Part shown: positions 16,515 through 25,143 of the stretch, piece after piece | Layout of the letters: each line of letters begins with the position of its first letter | Numbering within the stretch: position 1 is the first letter of the stretch | Notes under the pieces: generated by a model | Told to the model about the DNA's origin: nothing | Seen by the model: the letters and a program-made list of their open reading frames with translations, nothing else | Databases searched by the model: none | Made by a program: the position numbers and the translations under genes | NCBI GenBank assembly: GCA_964630925.1 | Contig: CAZVZK010000137.1 | Location: 1 to 28,034, forward strand | Reading direction: 5' to 3' | Source: RGDT01 sp964630925 | GTDB lineage: Bacteria; Planctomycetota; Planctomycetia; Gemmatales; Gemmataceae | DNA: 28,034 nucleotides

Positions 16515-17690
16515 CTATTTCCCCGCCTTCTCCGCTTCCTCGATCGCCCGATCCACCGCCGCGTCGAGCGCCTTCTCGCCGGGCGCGCCCAGCCACTTGT
16601 TGCGGATCACGCCATCGTGGCCGATGACGTAGAGCGTCGGCGTGGCGGTCAGGTTCCAGCGCGACGCGATGGCACCCTTGCCCAGCGGGTCGGGGTCGGC
16701 GAACGTGCGCCACGGCAGTTTCTCCTTCTCGATCGCCGCCTTCAGCTCCTTGACCGAGTAGCCGTTGACGTTCACGCCGAGGAGGGCGAAGGGCCTGCCC
16801 GCCAGGTTCTTCACGAGCGACCGCTCGTGGGGCCACTGGGCCCGTCACGTCAGTCACTGCTGGTGCCAGAAGTCGAGCAACACCACCTTGCCGCGGTATC
16901 CGCTCAGCTTGAAGCGCCTGCCGTCCTGGTCCTGGCCCTCGATGTCCGGGGCCTCGCGCCCCACGGACAGGTGCCGGGCCTCGAACAACGCCGCCTTCGC
17001 CGCCTCGCCGACGGTGCCGCCGTCGGGGATCTTCACCTTGCCGAACGTCTCGGCGGCCCGCCCGTACAGCGCCTCGGCCTCCTCGGCGGCCTTCGCCGCC
17101 CCGCGCTTCTGGATGGCCGCGAGGTACCCCTCGCCGTACAGGCCGGCGAACTCCTTGCCGAGCGCCGGCTCGTCGCGGATGAGGGTGAGGCGGGCGGCGC
17201 GGCTCGTCATGAATCGCGCCAGCCCGAGGCAGGCGAGCGCCCGCACCTCCTCGTGCGGGCTCTTCTCCAGCGCGGCGCGGAGGATCCCCTCGTACTCCTT
17301 CGCGAACCCGTGCGACACGCGCTGGCACAGGGCGCCGAACTTCGCGTCGCGGATGTGCCGGCGGATCAGCAGGGCGGCGGCCTTCGGGCGCGCGGGGTCG
17401 TCGCCGGTGACCTCGATCGGCCACGGCGTGGTGTTCACCTGCCACAGCGCCATCAGCAGGGCATCAATGGCGACGGGGTCATCGGGGTGCTTCTCGGCCA
17501 GCTCCAGGAACCTGACGGCGCTCTTGTTGCGGTGCCGGTACACCTTGCCGATGAACTTGAGGCGCTCGCCGTCGGTGAACGGCCCGCCGCCGGAGATCGT
17601 GTCGTACTCCTTCCGGATCGCCTTGAATTGTTCGGCGGGCGTGGCCGCGAGTGCCAGCAGGAGCGCCGCGAGGCCGGCAGTGGGTGTCAT
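16515..17690 (-). CDS. secreted TlpA-like thioredoxin-fold selenoprotein with a UxxU active site
   Basis: Predicted thiol/selenol-disulfide oxidoreductase acting outside the cytoplasm. It has 391 residues, counting two TGA codons as selenocysteine. The start at 17690 has GGAGGAG 6 nt upstream and gives a signal peptide (MTPTAGLAALLLALAATP). Residues about 20-245 are helical and TPR-like; about 246-391 form a redoxin/TlpA domain (VGREAPDIEGQDQDG, GYRGKVVLLDFW). After W275 the sequence reads HQQ-TGA-LT-TGA-RAQWPHERSLV. In ordinary family members the same span is W, three residues, C-x-x-C, R-A-x-x-P-H-E-R-S-L-V, so both TGAs (codons 279 and 282) fall exactly on the CxxC cysteines. The fold continues in the same frame, with the cis-proline at P351 (TATPTLYVI), to a normal end at K391. 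A SECIS-like hairpin follows. TGA is a normal stop elsewhere in the window. The alternative is a pseudogene with two stops, which I find unlikely. Confidence 0.85.
16812..16843 (-). promoter_or_regulatory. bacterial SECIS-like hairpin after the two UGA codons
   Basis: Within the coding mRNA just after the second UGA there are two stems. The proximal one, GGGCC-CAGU-GGCCC, covers 16843-16830. The distal one, CACGAGC-GGUC-GCUCGUG, covers 16829-16812: a perfect 7-bp stem with a GGUC loop at 16822-16819. The loop starts 22 nt after the second UGA and 31 nt after the first, so one element could serve both. Bacterial SECIS loops usually lie about 16-37 nt after UGA and begin with G; the E. coli fdhF loop also contains GGUC, as I recall it. 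Confidence 0.65.
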
Positions 17691-18032
17691 CGGATGCTCC
17701 TCCAGCACCTCCGGGGTGCTGATCCCCTTCAGCTCCTTCAGGTCGGTCATCCCTCGCATGACACACCGGCGGTTCACCGGTGTCAAGCAGATTCCCCCGC
17801 CCCGCGCCGACGCACGTCGCCGAGGGCCGGCAGGACGGCCCACGCCAGCAGCCCGAAAACGCACCCCGGCGGACGGCCGCCGATCGCGACCATCGCCGCC
17901 CCTCCGCCAGGTGATCCCGCCGGGCGAGGGCGTGGCCAGATAGGTCAACACGCCACGGGCGTGAACGTTGACGGCTCACGGGCGGCGCCCTGCATATCCT
18001 GACCGGAGTGCCCTCACCCGAGGAGGCCGGCC
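17691..18032. other. divergent intergenic region between the selenoprotein and PhzF-like genes
   Basis: 342 nt without a gene. It contains the ribosome sites of both genes (17697-17703 on minus, 18020-18026 on plus), an imperfect inverted repeat around 17758-17784 (TGACACACCGG against CCGGTGTCA), and a palindrome at 17944-17972. TTGACG at 17968-17973 could be a -35 box for the plus-strand gene, with GCATAT 18 nt on as a weak -10. Confidence 0.45.
17944..17972. promoter_or_regulatory. operator-like palindrome upstream of the PhzF-like gene
   Basis: GTCAAC-ACGCC-ACG-GGCGT-(GAAC)-GTTGAC: both half-sites pair perfectly, with 4 extra nt on the right. It overlaps a possible -35 box (TTGACG at 17968). 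It could be a regulator site for one or both divergent genes, or an RNA hairpin. No regulator gene is adjacent. Confidence 0.35.
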
Positions 18033-18824
18033 ATGCCCGTCCCGCTGTACCACGTCAGCGCCTTCACGCGCCGGCCGTTCGCCGGCAACCCCGCCGCCGT
18101 CTGCCTGCTCGACGCACCGCGCCCCGACGCCTGGCTGCATTCCGTCGCCGCCCAGATGAACCTGTCCGAGACGGCCTTCCTCTGGCCCGAGGGCGACGGC
18201 CAGCGCCTGCGCTGGCTCACGCCGAAGGTCGAGGTCGATCTGTGCGGCCACGCCACCCTCGCCAGCGCCCACATCCTCTACGAGACGGGCCGCCGCCCCT
18301 CCACCCTGGCGATCCGCTTCCACACGCGCAGCGGCACCCTGATCGTCGAGCCGAGCGGCGGCGAGCTGGTGATGGACTTCCCTGCCCGCCCCGCCCAGGA
18401 GGCCCCCACCCCGCCGGGGCTGGCCGCCGCCCTCGGCGCCGAAGTTCGCTGGTCGGGCCAGAACGGCATGGACTGGCTCGTCGAGGTGTCCGGCGAGGCC
18501 GAGCTGCGTGGGCTGACGCCCGACATGGCGGCGCTGGCGAAACTGCCGGTGCGTGGCGTGATCGTGACGGCAGCGCCGGCTTCGCCGGGCGTCGATTTCG
18601 TGTCGCGCTTCTTCGCGCCGGGTGCGGGCGTGCCCGAGGACCCGGTGACGGGGTCGGCGCACTGCTGCCTGGCCCCCTTCTGGGCGGCGCGCCTGGGCAA
18701 GACCGAGATGCACGCGGCGCAGGTGTCGGCGCGCGGCGGCGAGATGGGCGTGCGTGTGGCCGGCGAGCGTGTCTTCCTGACGGGGTCGGCGGTCACGGTG
18801 CTGCGTGGGGAGCTGCTGGCCTGA
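18033..18824 (+). CDS. PhzF-family isomerase/epimerase-like protein
   Basis: A 263-residue cytoplasmic protein of the PhzF (diaminopimelate-epimerase-like) fold. It starts MPVPLYHVSAFTRRPFAGNP with GAGGAGG upstream. The key motifs are present: GNPAAVCLL (18-26), the catalytic glutamate E46 in NLSETAFL, LCGHATLASAHIL, and EDPVTGSAHC near the C-terminus. In phenazine biosynthesis PhzF isomerises a dihydroanthranilate, but most family members are of unknown substrate and there are no phenazine genes here. It is slightly shorter than typical members (about 280-300 residues). It is divergent from the selenoprotein gene and convergent with a radical SAM gene, with only 28 nt between them and no terminator visible. 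Confidence 0.9.
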   Translation: MPVPLYHVSAFTRRPFAGNPAAVCLLDAPRPDAWLHSVAAQMNLSETAFLWPEGDGQRLRWLTPKVEVDLCGHATLASAHILYETGRRPSTLAIRFHTRSGTLIVEPSGGELVMDFPARPAQEAPTPPGLAAALGAEVRWSGQNGMDWLVEVSGEAELRGLTPDMAALAKLPVRGVIVTAAPASPGVDFVSRFFAPGAGVPEDPVTGSAHCCLAPFWAARLGKTEMHAAQVSARGGEMGVRVAGERVFLTGSAVTVLRGELLA

Positions 18825-18852
18825 CCGTTGCGAGCTCCATTGGCCTGCGCCA

Positions 18853-19962
18853 TCACCCCCCGCAGCCGCCCGACACGCAGCCCTTCGGCCCGTCGCCCAC
18901 CATCGGCAGCGACAGCCGCGCCCACGGGCTGCCGCCGCCCTCCGTGCCCGCCGCCAGCCCCTTCGTCAGCACGTACCAGCAGAAGAAGCAATGGTTGCTC
19001 GTCGCCCCCGGCAGGGCGTCGGGGTCCTTCGCCAGGATCTCGTCGCGGATCGCCGTCAGCCCCTCGCGGAACAGCTTGCCCACGTACGGGTGCTTCCGCG
19101 CCCTCTGGATGATCTGCTCCACCGTGTCGGCGTGGATGTTGCCGATGGTCAACTGGTCGAGGTCGCTGGCGAAGCCGCAGCACGGCTTCACCTCGCCCTT
19201 GGGCGTCACGATCAGCGCCTGCCCAGGCCCCTCGCAGTAGTCCTCCTTGAACCACTCGCCGTCCCACGACCCGGTGAACTTCTCCGCCCGCTCCACCGCC
19301 GCGAGGTGATTCCAGTTCAGGACGATGTTCATGTCGGGTGTCACGAGCATGTAACGGTGCAGCCAATCCGACCAGTCGATCACCCCGTCTAACTCTTCGG
19401 CGAGCCGGCGCACCGGCTCCAGACCCTGCGTCGGCTCGCGGCTGGCGTAGGACAGCGACACGATGTTGTCACGCCCGAAGACCCGCCGGGCCTCCCGGCA
19501 GAACAGGGCCGCCTTGTCGATCTCGACGCCGTGGAACTTGTCCACGCTCAGGCCCAGCTTGCCGCTGAACCCCGCGTCCCGCAATCCCGTCAGCGTGGTG
19601 GACAGATGGTCGGCGTCACGGAACCACACCCCGTTCGTCTGCACCTTGTCGAAACGCATGCCCAATTCGGCGGCCTTGCGGGTTATGCCGGTCACGAACT
19701 CCGGGTAAAGGAATGGCTCCCCGCCGGTGAAGCCGATCCACTCGATGCCGTGGCCGTGGGCGTCCTGCAAAAAGCGGAGGGCCACGTCCAGCGGGAGCCG
19801 ATCTTCCCATTCGATGGGGACGCAGCAGTGCGGGCAGGACAGGTTGCACTGATACGTGCCGGCGAACGACAGGTAATTGGGGCGGAAGGTGCGGGTGCGG
19901 CGACGCACCGGGCGCGCCCCGCCCCTGCCGGTCGGCACGGCCTGGCCGTCGGGGGAAGACAT
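18853..19962 (-). CDS. radical SAM protein with C-terminal cysteine clusters
   Basis: A 369-residue S-adenosylmethionine radical enzyme. The [4Fe-4S] motif is CNLSCPHC (C39, C43, C46), followed by GFTGGEPFLYPEF, the SAM-binding GGE motif. The C-terminal third carries more cysteines: YCEGPGQALIVTPKGEVKPC followed by CGF, then NHCFFC, and a terminal GCVSGGCGG. This resembles SPASM-type auxiliary-cluster domains, as in enzymes that modify peptides or mature cofactors. The start at 19962 (MSSPDGQAVPTG) has GGAG about 8 nt upstream; the longer frame has no ribosome site. It is convergent with the PhzF-like gene and divergent from the large PQQ protein gene. No substrate peptide gene was recognised nearby, so the substrate is unknown. 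Confidence 0.87.
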   Translation of the reverse strand: MSSPDGQAVPTGRGGARPVRRRTRTFRPNYLSFAGTYQCNLSCPHCCVPIEWEDRLPLDVALRFLQDAHGHGIEWIGFTGGEPFLYPEFVTGITRKAAELGMRFDKVQTNGVWFRDADHLSTTLTGLRDAGFSGKLGLSVDKFHGVEIDKAALFCREARRVFGRDNIVSLSYASREPTQGLEPVRRLAEELDGVIDWSDWLHRYMLVTPDMNIVLNWNHLAAVERAEKFTGSWDGEWFKEDYCEGPGQALIVTPKGEVKPCCGFASDLDQLTIGNIHADTVEQIIQRARKHPYVGKLFREGLTAIRDEILAKDPDALPGATSNHCFFCWYVLTKGLAAGTEGGGSPWARLSLPMVGDGPKGCVSGGCGG

Positions 19963-20269
19963 GAAGGATGCTCCGGGCGGGATGGCCGTGCGGGTCTTGC
20001 GGGCGGCGCCCGGCGCGCGGGCCGTCACGTCCGGCGTTCACGGCCCGATCGGTGCGCGCGCCCCGTCCCTGGGGGTGATATCATGTTAGCTCTCGCCCGC
20101 CGCCTCGTCATCCGGGGTTGGCGGCCCGCCCCACCGCCCGGCGTGTTTTGTCCTTGCCGGCGGGGCCCGTGCGGTGCCACAATAAGCCCTTGAACCTCTC
20201 TCCTATCCACAAGCCTCTTCGGGCCGAGGTCCGGGAAGACGACTCTACAGATCCTGGGAGACGCACACG
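19963..20269. other. divergent intergenic region with a possible promoter
   Basis: 307 nt without a gene, between the radical SAM gene (-) and the PQQ-propeller gene (+). TTGCCG at 20154-20159 and CACAAT at 20178-20183, 18 nt apart, form a weak promoter-like pair for the plus-strand gene. The stretch 20184-20269 is relatively C/T-rich and could be its leader. Confidence 0.35.
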
Positions 20270-23200
20270 ATGTCCTGGAGTAACCGTCGCGCCTTGTTCC
20301 TGCTGGCGGCGCTCGTCGTCCTCGGCACCATGTCCGGCGTGGGGCACGTGCTCGCCCAGAAGCGGCCGCCCAAAGGGGGGCCCATGCCGCCCATCCCCGG
20401 CAAGCCCGTCCGCGACGCCTTCGACCTCGGCGACCTGACCCTCCCCAAGGAGGAGGAGCTGCAGGAGCGCGTCGAGGCCGCCGGCGACAACATCAAGAAT
20501 GCCATCAAGGAGGGGAACAAGGATTCCGCCGCGCCGTACTGGCGCCGCGCCTGCGAGACCCTCCAGCTCCTCCTCATCCGCGACGGCGACGTCTTCGTCC
20601 CCCTCAAGAAGAAGGACGCCGAGGGCCGCGAGGCCGACATCTACGTCTCCGTCAAGAAGGAGGCGGCGGAGATGATCGGCACCATGCCGAAGGCCGGCCG
20701 TGAGTTCTACGAGACGATGTACGGCGGCGAGGCCCGCAAGCTCGTCGAGGCCGGCAAGACCAACAACGACTTCCTGCAGATGAGCCTGGCCATGAGCCGG
20801 TTCCTGTACACCAAGGCCGGCGCCGAGGCCGCCACCTGGCTCGGCACCCGCTACCTCGACCGCGCCGAATTCCAGGGCGCCGCCCGCATCTACAGCATCC
20901 TCATCGCCCGCACCGGCCTCACGAACAAGGAAGAGCTGAAGGATAAGACCCTCATCAAGGCCGCCATCGCCTTCCACGGCGCCAACGACACCGAGAGCAA
21001 GCGCAGCTACGAGGCCGTCTTCGCCGAGCTGAAGAACCGCGGCGTCGAGCTGAAGCTGCGTGACGAGGCCCTCACCGCCGCCGACATCAAGGCCGACCTC
21101 GACAAGACCATCGTCTACACCTCCGAGCAGTCGGCTAGCGACTCGCCGCTGTTCCGCGGCGGCAGGACGCGGACCACCATGCTCGCCGGCGGCACGCCCT
21201 TCCTCGAGCCGTCGTGGAAGATCCCGATGGCCTACACCGACCAGACCAAGGGCTACCTGCGCACCGCCGAGACGGCCCTGCAGAGCCGCGCCCTCACCAT
21301 GCTCTCCTCCTTCGTGCCCGTCACCGCCACCATCATGAAGGACGGCAAGAAGGTCTCCGTCCTCGCCTACCGCTCGTGGCGTGGCGTCCACGCCATCAAC
21401 ATGTCGGACGGCAAGCAGATGTGGGGCGCCCCCAACGACTGGGGCCTCGACTTCGTCCACGATCCGAAGGAGACGGGCCGCGACACCAACAAGATCAACT
21501 ACTACTCGTCGGCCATCAGCGCCTTCAGCGCCAGCAACGCCCGGCCCCAGATGATCCTGGAGAACAGCGTCCAGGGCATGCTCAGCGCCGACTCCAGGAA
21601 CGTCTACACCGTCGAAGACCTCGCCGTCCCGCCCCCGGCCCAGTGGTTCCTCGGCGGCGGCATGCCCGGCTACGGCCCCGTCGTCCAGGCGGCCATGAAC
21701 CACAACAAGCTCGTCGCCTACGGCCTGGGCCGCGGCGGCCGGCTGGTGTGGGAGGTGGGTGGCACCGGCAAGGACCCCCTGCACGACACGTTCTTCCTCA
21801 GCGCCCCGCTGCCGCTCAACAACAAGCTGTTCGTGCTGTGCGAGCGTCAGCAGGAGATCCGCCTCGCGGCGCTCGACCCCAATACCGGCAAGACGCTGTC
21901 GATCCAGCCGCTGGCCAACCTCAAGAACCTGCGCATGCAGACGGACCCGCTCCGCCGCACGCAGGCGGCGAACCTGGCCTACGCCGAGGGCATCCTCGTC
22001 GTGCCGACGAACGCCGGGGCGGTCTTCGGCGTGGACACCATGTCGAACGCGCTCCTCTGGGCGTACCCGTACCGCGAGGTCGGCGCCCCCGCCGGCGTCC
22101 CCGCCCTGCCCCCCGGCGTCCCCGTGCCCGGCGCGGCCGGCTCCCTACAGGCCAACTGGCAGGTGACGGCCCCGGCCATCGCCGACGGCAAGGTGATCTT
22201 CACCGCCCCGGACGGCCGCAACATCCACTGCATCAACCTGCGTGACGGCACGCGGCAGTGGGCCGCCCCCCGCGAGGACGGCGACCTGTACTTCGCCGGC
22301 GTGTACGGCGGCAAGGCGCTCGTCGTCGGCGAGAAGTCCACCCGCGCCCTGAGCCTCAAGAACGGGGCCATCGAGTGGCGCGTGGACACGGGCCGGCCCT
22401 CCGGCCTGGGCGCCGCGAGCAACACCGGCGGCACGGTGATGTTCTACCTGCCCATCCGCGAGTCGCTGTCGGACCGCAAGCCCGAGATCCTGGCCATCGA
22501 CGTGGCCAAGGGCTTCATCCACGCCCACACCCGCTCGCGCAAGGGCGAGATCCCCGGCAACCTCCTCTTCTTCGAGGGCCGGGTGCTGTCGCAGTCGCAC
22601 ACCGAGGTGGCCGCCTACCCGCAGATCGAGGTGGAGCTGGCGCGGCTGGACAAGCTGGTGGCCGACGCCCCGAACGACCCGAAGCTGCTGACGGAGCGTG
22701 GCGACTACCTGCTCGACAAGGGCGACCTGGTGAAGGCCATCGCCGACCTGCGCAAGGCGCGCGACAACAAGCCGGACGCGGCGACGCTGCCCATGACGCG
22801 GGCCAAGCTGTACGAGGCGTTCACCGAGCTGTTCCAGCGCGACTTCGTGAAGGCCGAGACGTACATCACCGAGTACGAGGAGGTTTGCAAGGTCGAGCTG
22901 GAGGGCCTGACGGGTGACGCCCGCACCGCGGCGATGGACGACGCCCGCCGCCGCCGCGCCAACTTCCTGTGCCTGGTCGGCAAGGGCCGCGAGGGGCAGG
23001 GCCGGCTCGTGGAGGCGTTCGAGAGGTACCTCGAGCTGGGGACCGGGGTGCGTCCCGATGAGCTGATCCAGGTGATCGACGAGCCGTCGGTGAAGGCGGC
23101 CCCGGACGTGTGGTCGCAGGGCCGCATCGACCAGATGATCCGCAACGCCGGCGACGCCAAGGCCAAGGCCGAGCTGGAGAGGCTCATCACGGCCCGCTGG

Positions 23201-25099
23201 GACAAGGTCAAGGGCGGCAAGGCCGACGACGTGCGCAAGTACGTCGCCCTGTTCGGCTCGCTGTTCGGCGTGGGCCGCGAGGCGCGGTTCACCCTGGCCG
23301 AGAAGCTCATGGAGGACACCGACCTCAACTCGCTGCTGGAGGCCGAGCAGGTGCTGAGCGGGTTGCGGAGCGACCCGGACGACCAGACGGCGGCGCGGGC
23401 CATCGAGGCCCTGGCGCGGCTGAACACCCGCAAGGGCCTGCTCGAGGACGCCGCGTATTACTACCGCGTGCTGGGCGAGCGCTACCCCAACATCAAGGTC
23501 GGCGGGATGAAGGGCTCGGAGCATCTGGAGGACCTCTCCACCGACAAGCGGTTCCTGCCTTACCTGGGCAACGAGGCCCGCTTCAAGGTGAAGGGCAAGG
23601 TGCGCTTCGACTCGCGGCCCATGGTGGACGCCCCGCACTCGACGGCGGTGTACCAGTTCGCCAACCTCGGCGACCAGCTGCCGTACTTCGTCCGCAACAA
23701 GATCGGCTTCAAGCTCGACTGGACGCGCTCGCTGGAGATCAGCGACACGGCCACGGGCGACAGGAAGATCAAGCAGCTGGACAACACCGCGTTCCAGCAG
23801 GTCATCCAGAACCCGGCTTTCACGACGGCGGCCCGCATCCAGTTCGGCTTCCAGAACATCGGGCACACGGTCGTCCTGCAGCTCGGGCACAAGGTGTACG
23901 GCATCGACCCGCTCGGCAAGGAGCCGCGCATCCTGTGGACGGAGAACCTGTCGCAGATGCCGGGCACGGACGCCAACCCGCCGCAGATGGACCCCGCCCG
24001 CCCGCAGCCGACGTTCGACCCGCGTGACGGGGCGGCGGTGATGGAGTACTCCGACGGCTCGATGCAGCGTCTGGGCGTGGGCGGCCCGCTCCAGGCCGGC
24101 GTCGTCTGCCTGCTGCGTCGCGACTCGCTGACGGCCATCGACCCCGTCACGGGGCGGAAGCTGTGGGTGCGGACGGACATCACGTCGCGGTCGCACATCT
24201 TCGGCGACGGGCAAAATATCTACGTGGTCGCCATCGACCCGCGTGGCAACGCGGCGGGGACGCGGGCGATCCGCGCCCACGACGGCGTGAGCATCAAGGC
24301 CCGTGACTTCTCGACCGAGTTCGACTCGCGGAAGTACATCAACGGCCGGACCATCCTGTCCAAGGTGACCAACCTCCGCAACGAATCGACCCTGTCGCTG
24401 TACGACGTGGTGGACGGCAAGACGGTGTGGCAGCACCAGTTCCCCGCCGGCACCGTCGTCGTCGATTCGACCGACCCGGACCTGGTGGGCGGCGTGGAGC
24501 CGGCCACGGGCAAGATCACCGTCTTCAGCCTGAAGGCGCGCAAGGCCATCCTCGAGAAGACCATGCGTGACGCGAAGCACTCGATGGGTGCGGAGGCGGT
24601 GACGCTGGTGGCCGACCCGGATTACCTGTTCCTGGCGGTGAAGCAGCCCGACGACCCGAACGTGATCGCGGGCGTGTGGTGGAACCCGGCGGGCGGCGGG
24701 CAGGTGAACGGCACGCTGTCGAACATGCAGCCGGGCGTCGGGACGCGGACGGCGAAGGTGAACGGCATGGTGTACGCCTTCCGCCGGAAGGACAACGCGC
24801 TGATGTGGTTCAACCCGGTGGCGAACTCGCAGATCGTGCTGTCGGGCGTGGAGGACTCGCCGGCGTTGCACTTCAACGCCCGCTACATGGGCTGGATCGG
24901 CGCCGGCGGCGGGCGGTCGCAGCAGATGGTGTACACGGCCCTGTCGTTCGCCAAGCACAACGGCAAGATGTGCCTCGACCAGCCGAACATGCCGCAGAAC
25001 ATGTACATCACCGAGTATACCGTCGATCAGCGGACGGGCGACATGGCGATGATCGGCCAGGGCAAGAAGTGGAGCATCATCGCCGAGCAGATCAAGTGA
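20270..25099 (+). CDS. giant secreted PQQ-type beta-propeller protein with internal TPRs
   Basis: A 1609-residue protein starting MSWSNRRALFLLAALVVLGT, a signal peptide (cleaved near VLAQ), with GGGAG about 9 nt before the ATG. Residues about 40-290 are helical (possible TPRs; ESKRSYEAVFAELKNRGVEL). About 305-780 form the first propeller, with PQQ-type blades (GKVIFTAPDGRNIHCINLRD, GKALVVGEKSTRALSLKNGA). About 783-1080 are TPR-like (LTERGDYLLDKGDLVKAIAD). About 1120-1607 form a second propeller (LTAIDPVTGRKLWVRTDI, VVDGKTVWQHQFPAGTV). The repeated DPxTGxxLW and W-type blades are the WD-like/quinoprotein pattern used by BamB and by many planctomycete proteins of unknown role; catalytic PQQ residues cannot be claimed. 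Predicted to act in the periplasm as a binding scaffold. A strong terminator hairpin follows. Confidence 0.88.
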   Translation: MSWSNRRALFLLAALVVLGTMSGVGHVLAQKRPPKGGPMPPIPGKPVRDAFDLGDLTLPKEEELQERVEAAGDNIKNAIKEGNKDSAAPYWRRACETLQLLLIRDGDVFVPLKKKDAEGREADIYVSVKKEAAEMIGTMPKAGREFYETMYGGEARKLVEAGKTNNDFLQMSLAMSRFLYTKAGAEAATWLGTRYLDRAEFQGAARIYSILIARTGLTNKEELKDKTLIKAAIAFHGANDTESKRSYEAVFAELKNRGVELKLRDEALTAADIKADLDKTIVYTSEQSASDSPLFRGGRTRTTMLAGGTPFLEPSWKIPMAYTDQTKGYLRTAETALQSRALTMLSSFVPVTATIMKDGKKVSVLAYRSWRGVHAINMSDGKQMWGAPNDWGLDFVHDPKETGRDTNKINYYSSAISAFSASNARPQMILENSVQGMLSADSRNVYTVEDLAVPPPAQWFLGGGMPGYGPVVQAAMNHNKLVAYGLGRGGRLVWEVGGTGKDPLHDTFFLSAPLPLNNKLFVLCERQQEIRLAALDPNTGKTLSIQPLANLKNLRMQTDPLRRTQAANLAYAEGILVVPTNAGAVFGVDTMSNALLWAYPYREVGAPAGVPALPPGVPVPGAAGSLQANWQVTAPAIADGKVIFTAPDGRNIHCINLRDGTRQWAAPREDGDLYFAGVYGGKALVVGEKSTRALSLKNGAIEWRVDTGRPSGLGAASNTGGTVMFYLPIRESLSDRKPEILAIDVAKGFIHAHTRSRKGEIPGNLLFFEGRVLSQSHTEVAAYPQIEVELARLDKLVADAPNDPKLLTERGDYLLDKGDLVKAIADLRKARDNKPDAATLPMTRAKLYEAFTELFQRDFVKAETYITEYEEVCKVELEGLTGDARTAAMDDARRRRANFLCLVGKGREGQGRLVEAFERYLELGTGVRPDELIQVIDEPSVKAAPDVWSQGRIDQMIRNAGDAKAKAELERLITARWDKVKGGKADDVRKYVALFGSLFGVGREARFTLAEKLMEDTDLNSLLEAEQVLSGLRSDPDDQTAARAIEALARLNTRKGLLEDAAYYYRVLGERYPNIKVGGMKGSEHLEDLSTDKRFLPYLGNEARFKVKGKVRFDSRPMVDAPHSTAVYQFANLGDQLPYFVRNKIGFKLDWTRSLEISDTATGDRKIKQLDNTAFQQVIQNPAFTTAARIQFGFQNIGHTVVLQLGHKVYGIDPLGKEPRILWTENLSQMPGTDANPPQMDPARPQPTFDPRDGAAVMEYSDGSMQRLGVGGPLQAGVVCLLRRDSLTAIDPVTGRKLWVRTDITSRSHIFGDGQNIYVVAIDPRGNAAGTRAIRAHDGVSIKARDFSTEFDSRKYINGRTILSKVTNLRNESTLSLYDVVDGKTVWQHQFPAGTVVVDSTDPDLVGGVEPATGKITVFSLKARKAILEKTMRDAKHSMGAEAVTLVADPDYLFLAVKQPDDPNVIAGVWWNPAGGGQVNGTLSNMQPGVGTRTAKVNGMVYAFRRKDNALMWFNPVANSQIVLSGVEDSPALHFNARYMGWIGAGGGRSQQMVYTALSFAKHNGKMCLDQPNMPQNMYITEYTVDQRTGDMAMIGQGKKWSIIAEQIK

Positions 25100-25143
25100 C
25101 CTGTTCGGGCGAGCCGGGGGCGTGAGCCCTTGGAAAGAAGCCA

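Noticed and set aside
16845..16856. TGA read as tryptophan (alternative genetic code)
   Set aside because: TGA is the terminating codon of most genes in the window, including ispH's neighbour at 2202-2204, pabB and the radical SAM gene's convergent partner.
16515..17690. Reading the thioredoxin-fold gene as a pseudogene or as two separate genes
   Set aside because: The two TGAs are in one frame, match the two CxxC cysteine positions exactly, and are followed by a SECIS-like hairpin. There is no other damage, and the second half alone would lack a signal peptide and the first strand of the fold.
14943..18002. A 1019-residue open frame on the plus strand
   Set aside because: It runs antisense to the HEAT-repeat gene and the selenoprotein gene, has Arg/Gly/Leu-rich composition without family motifs, and results from codon bias in GC-rich DNA.
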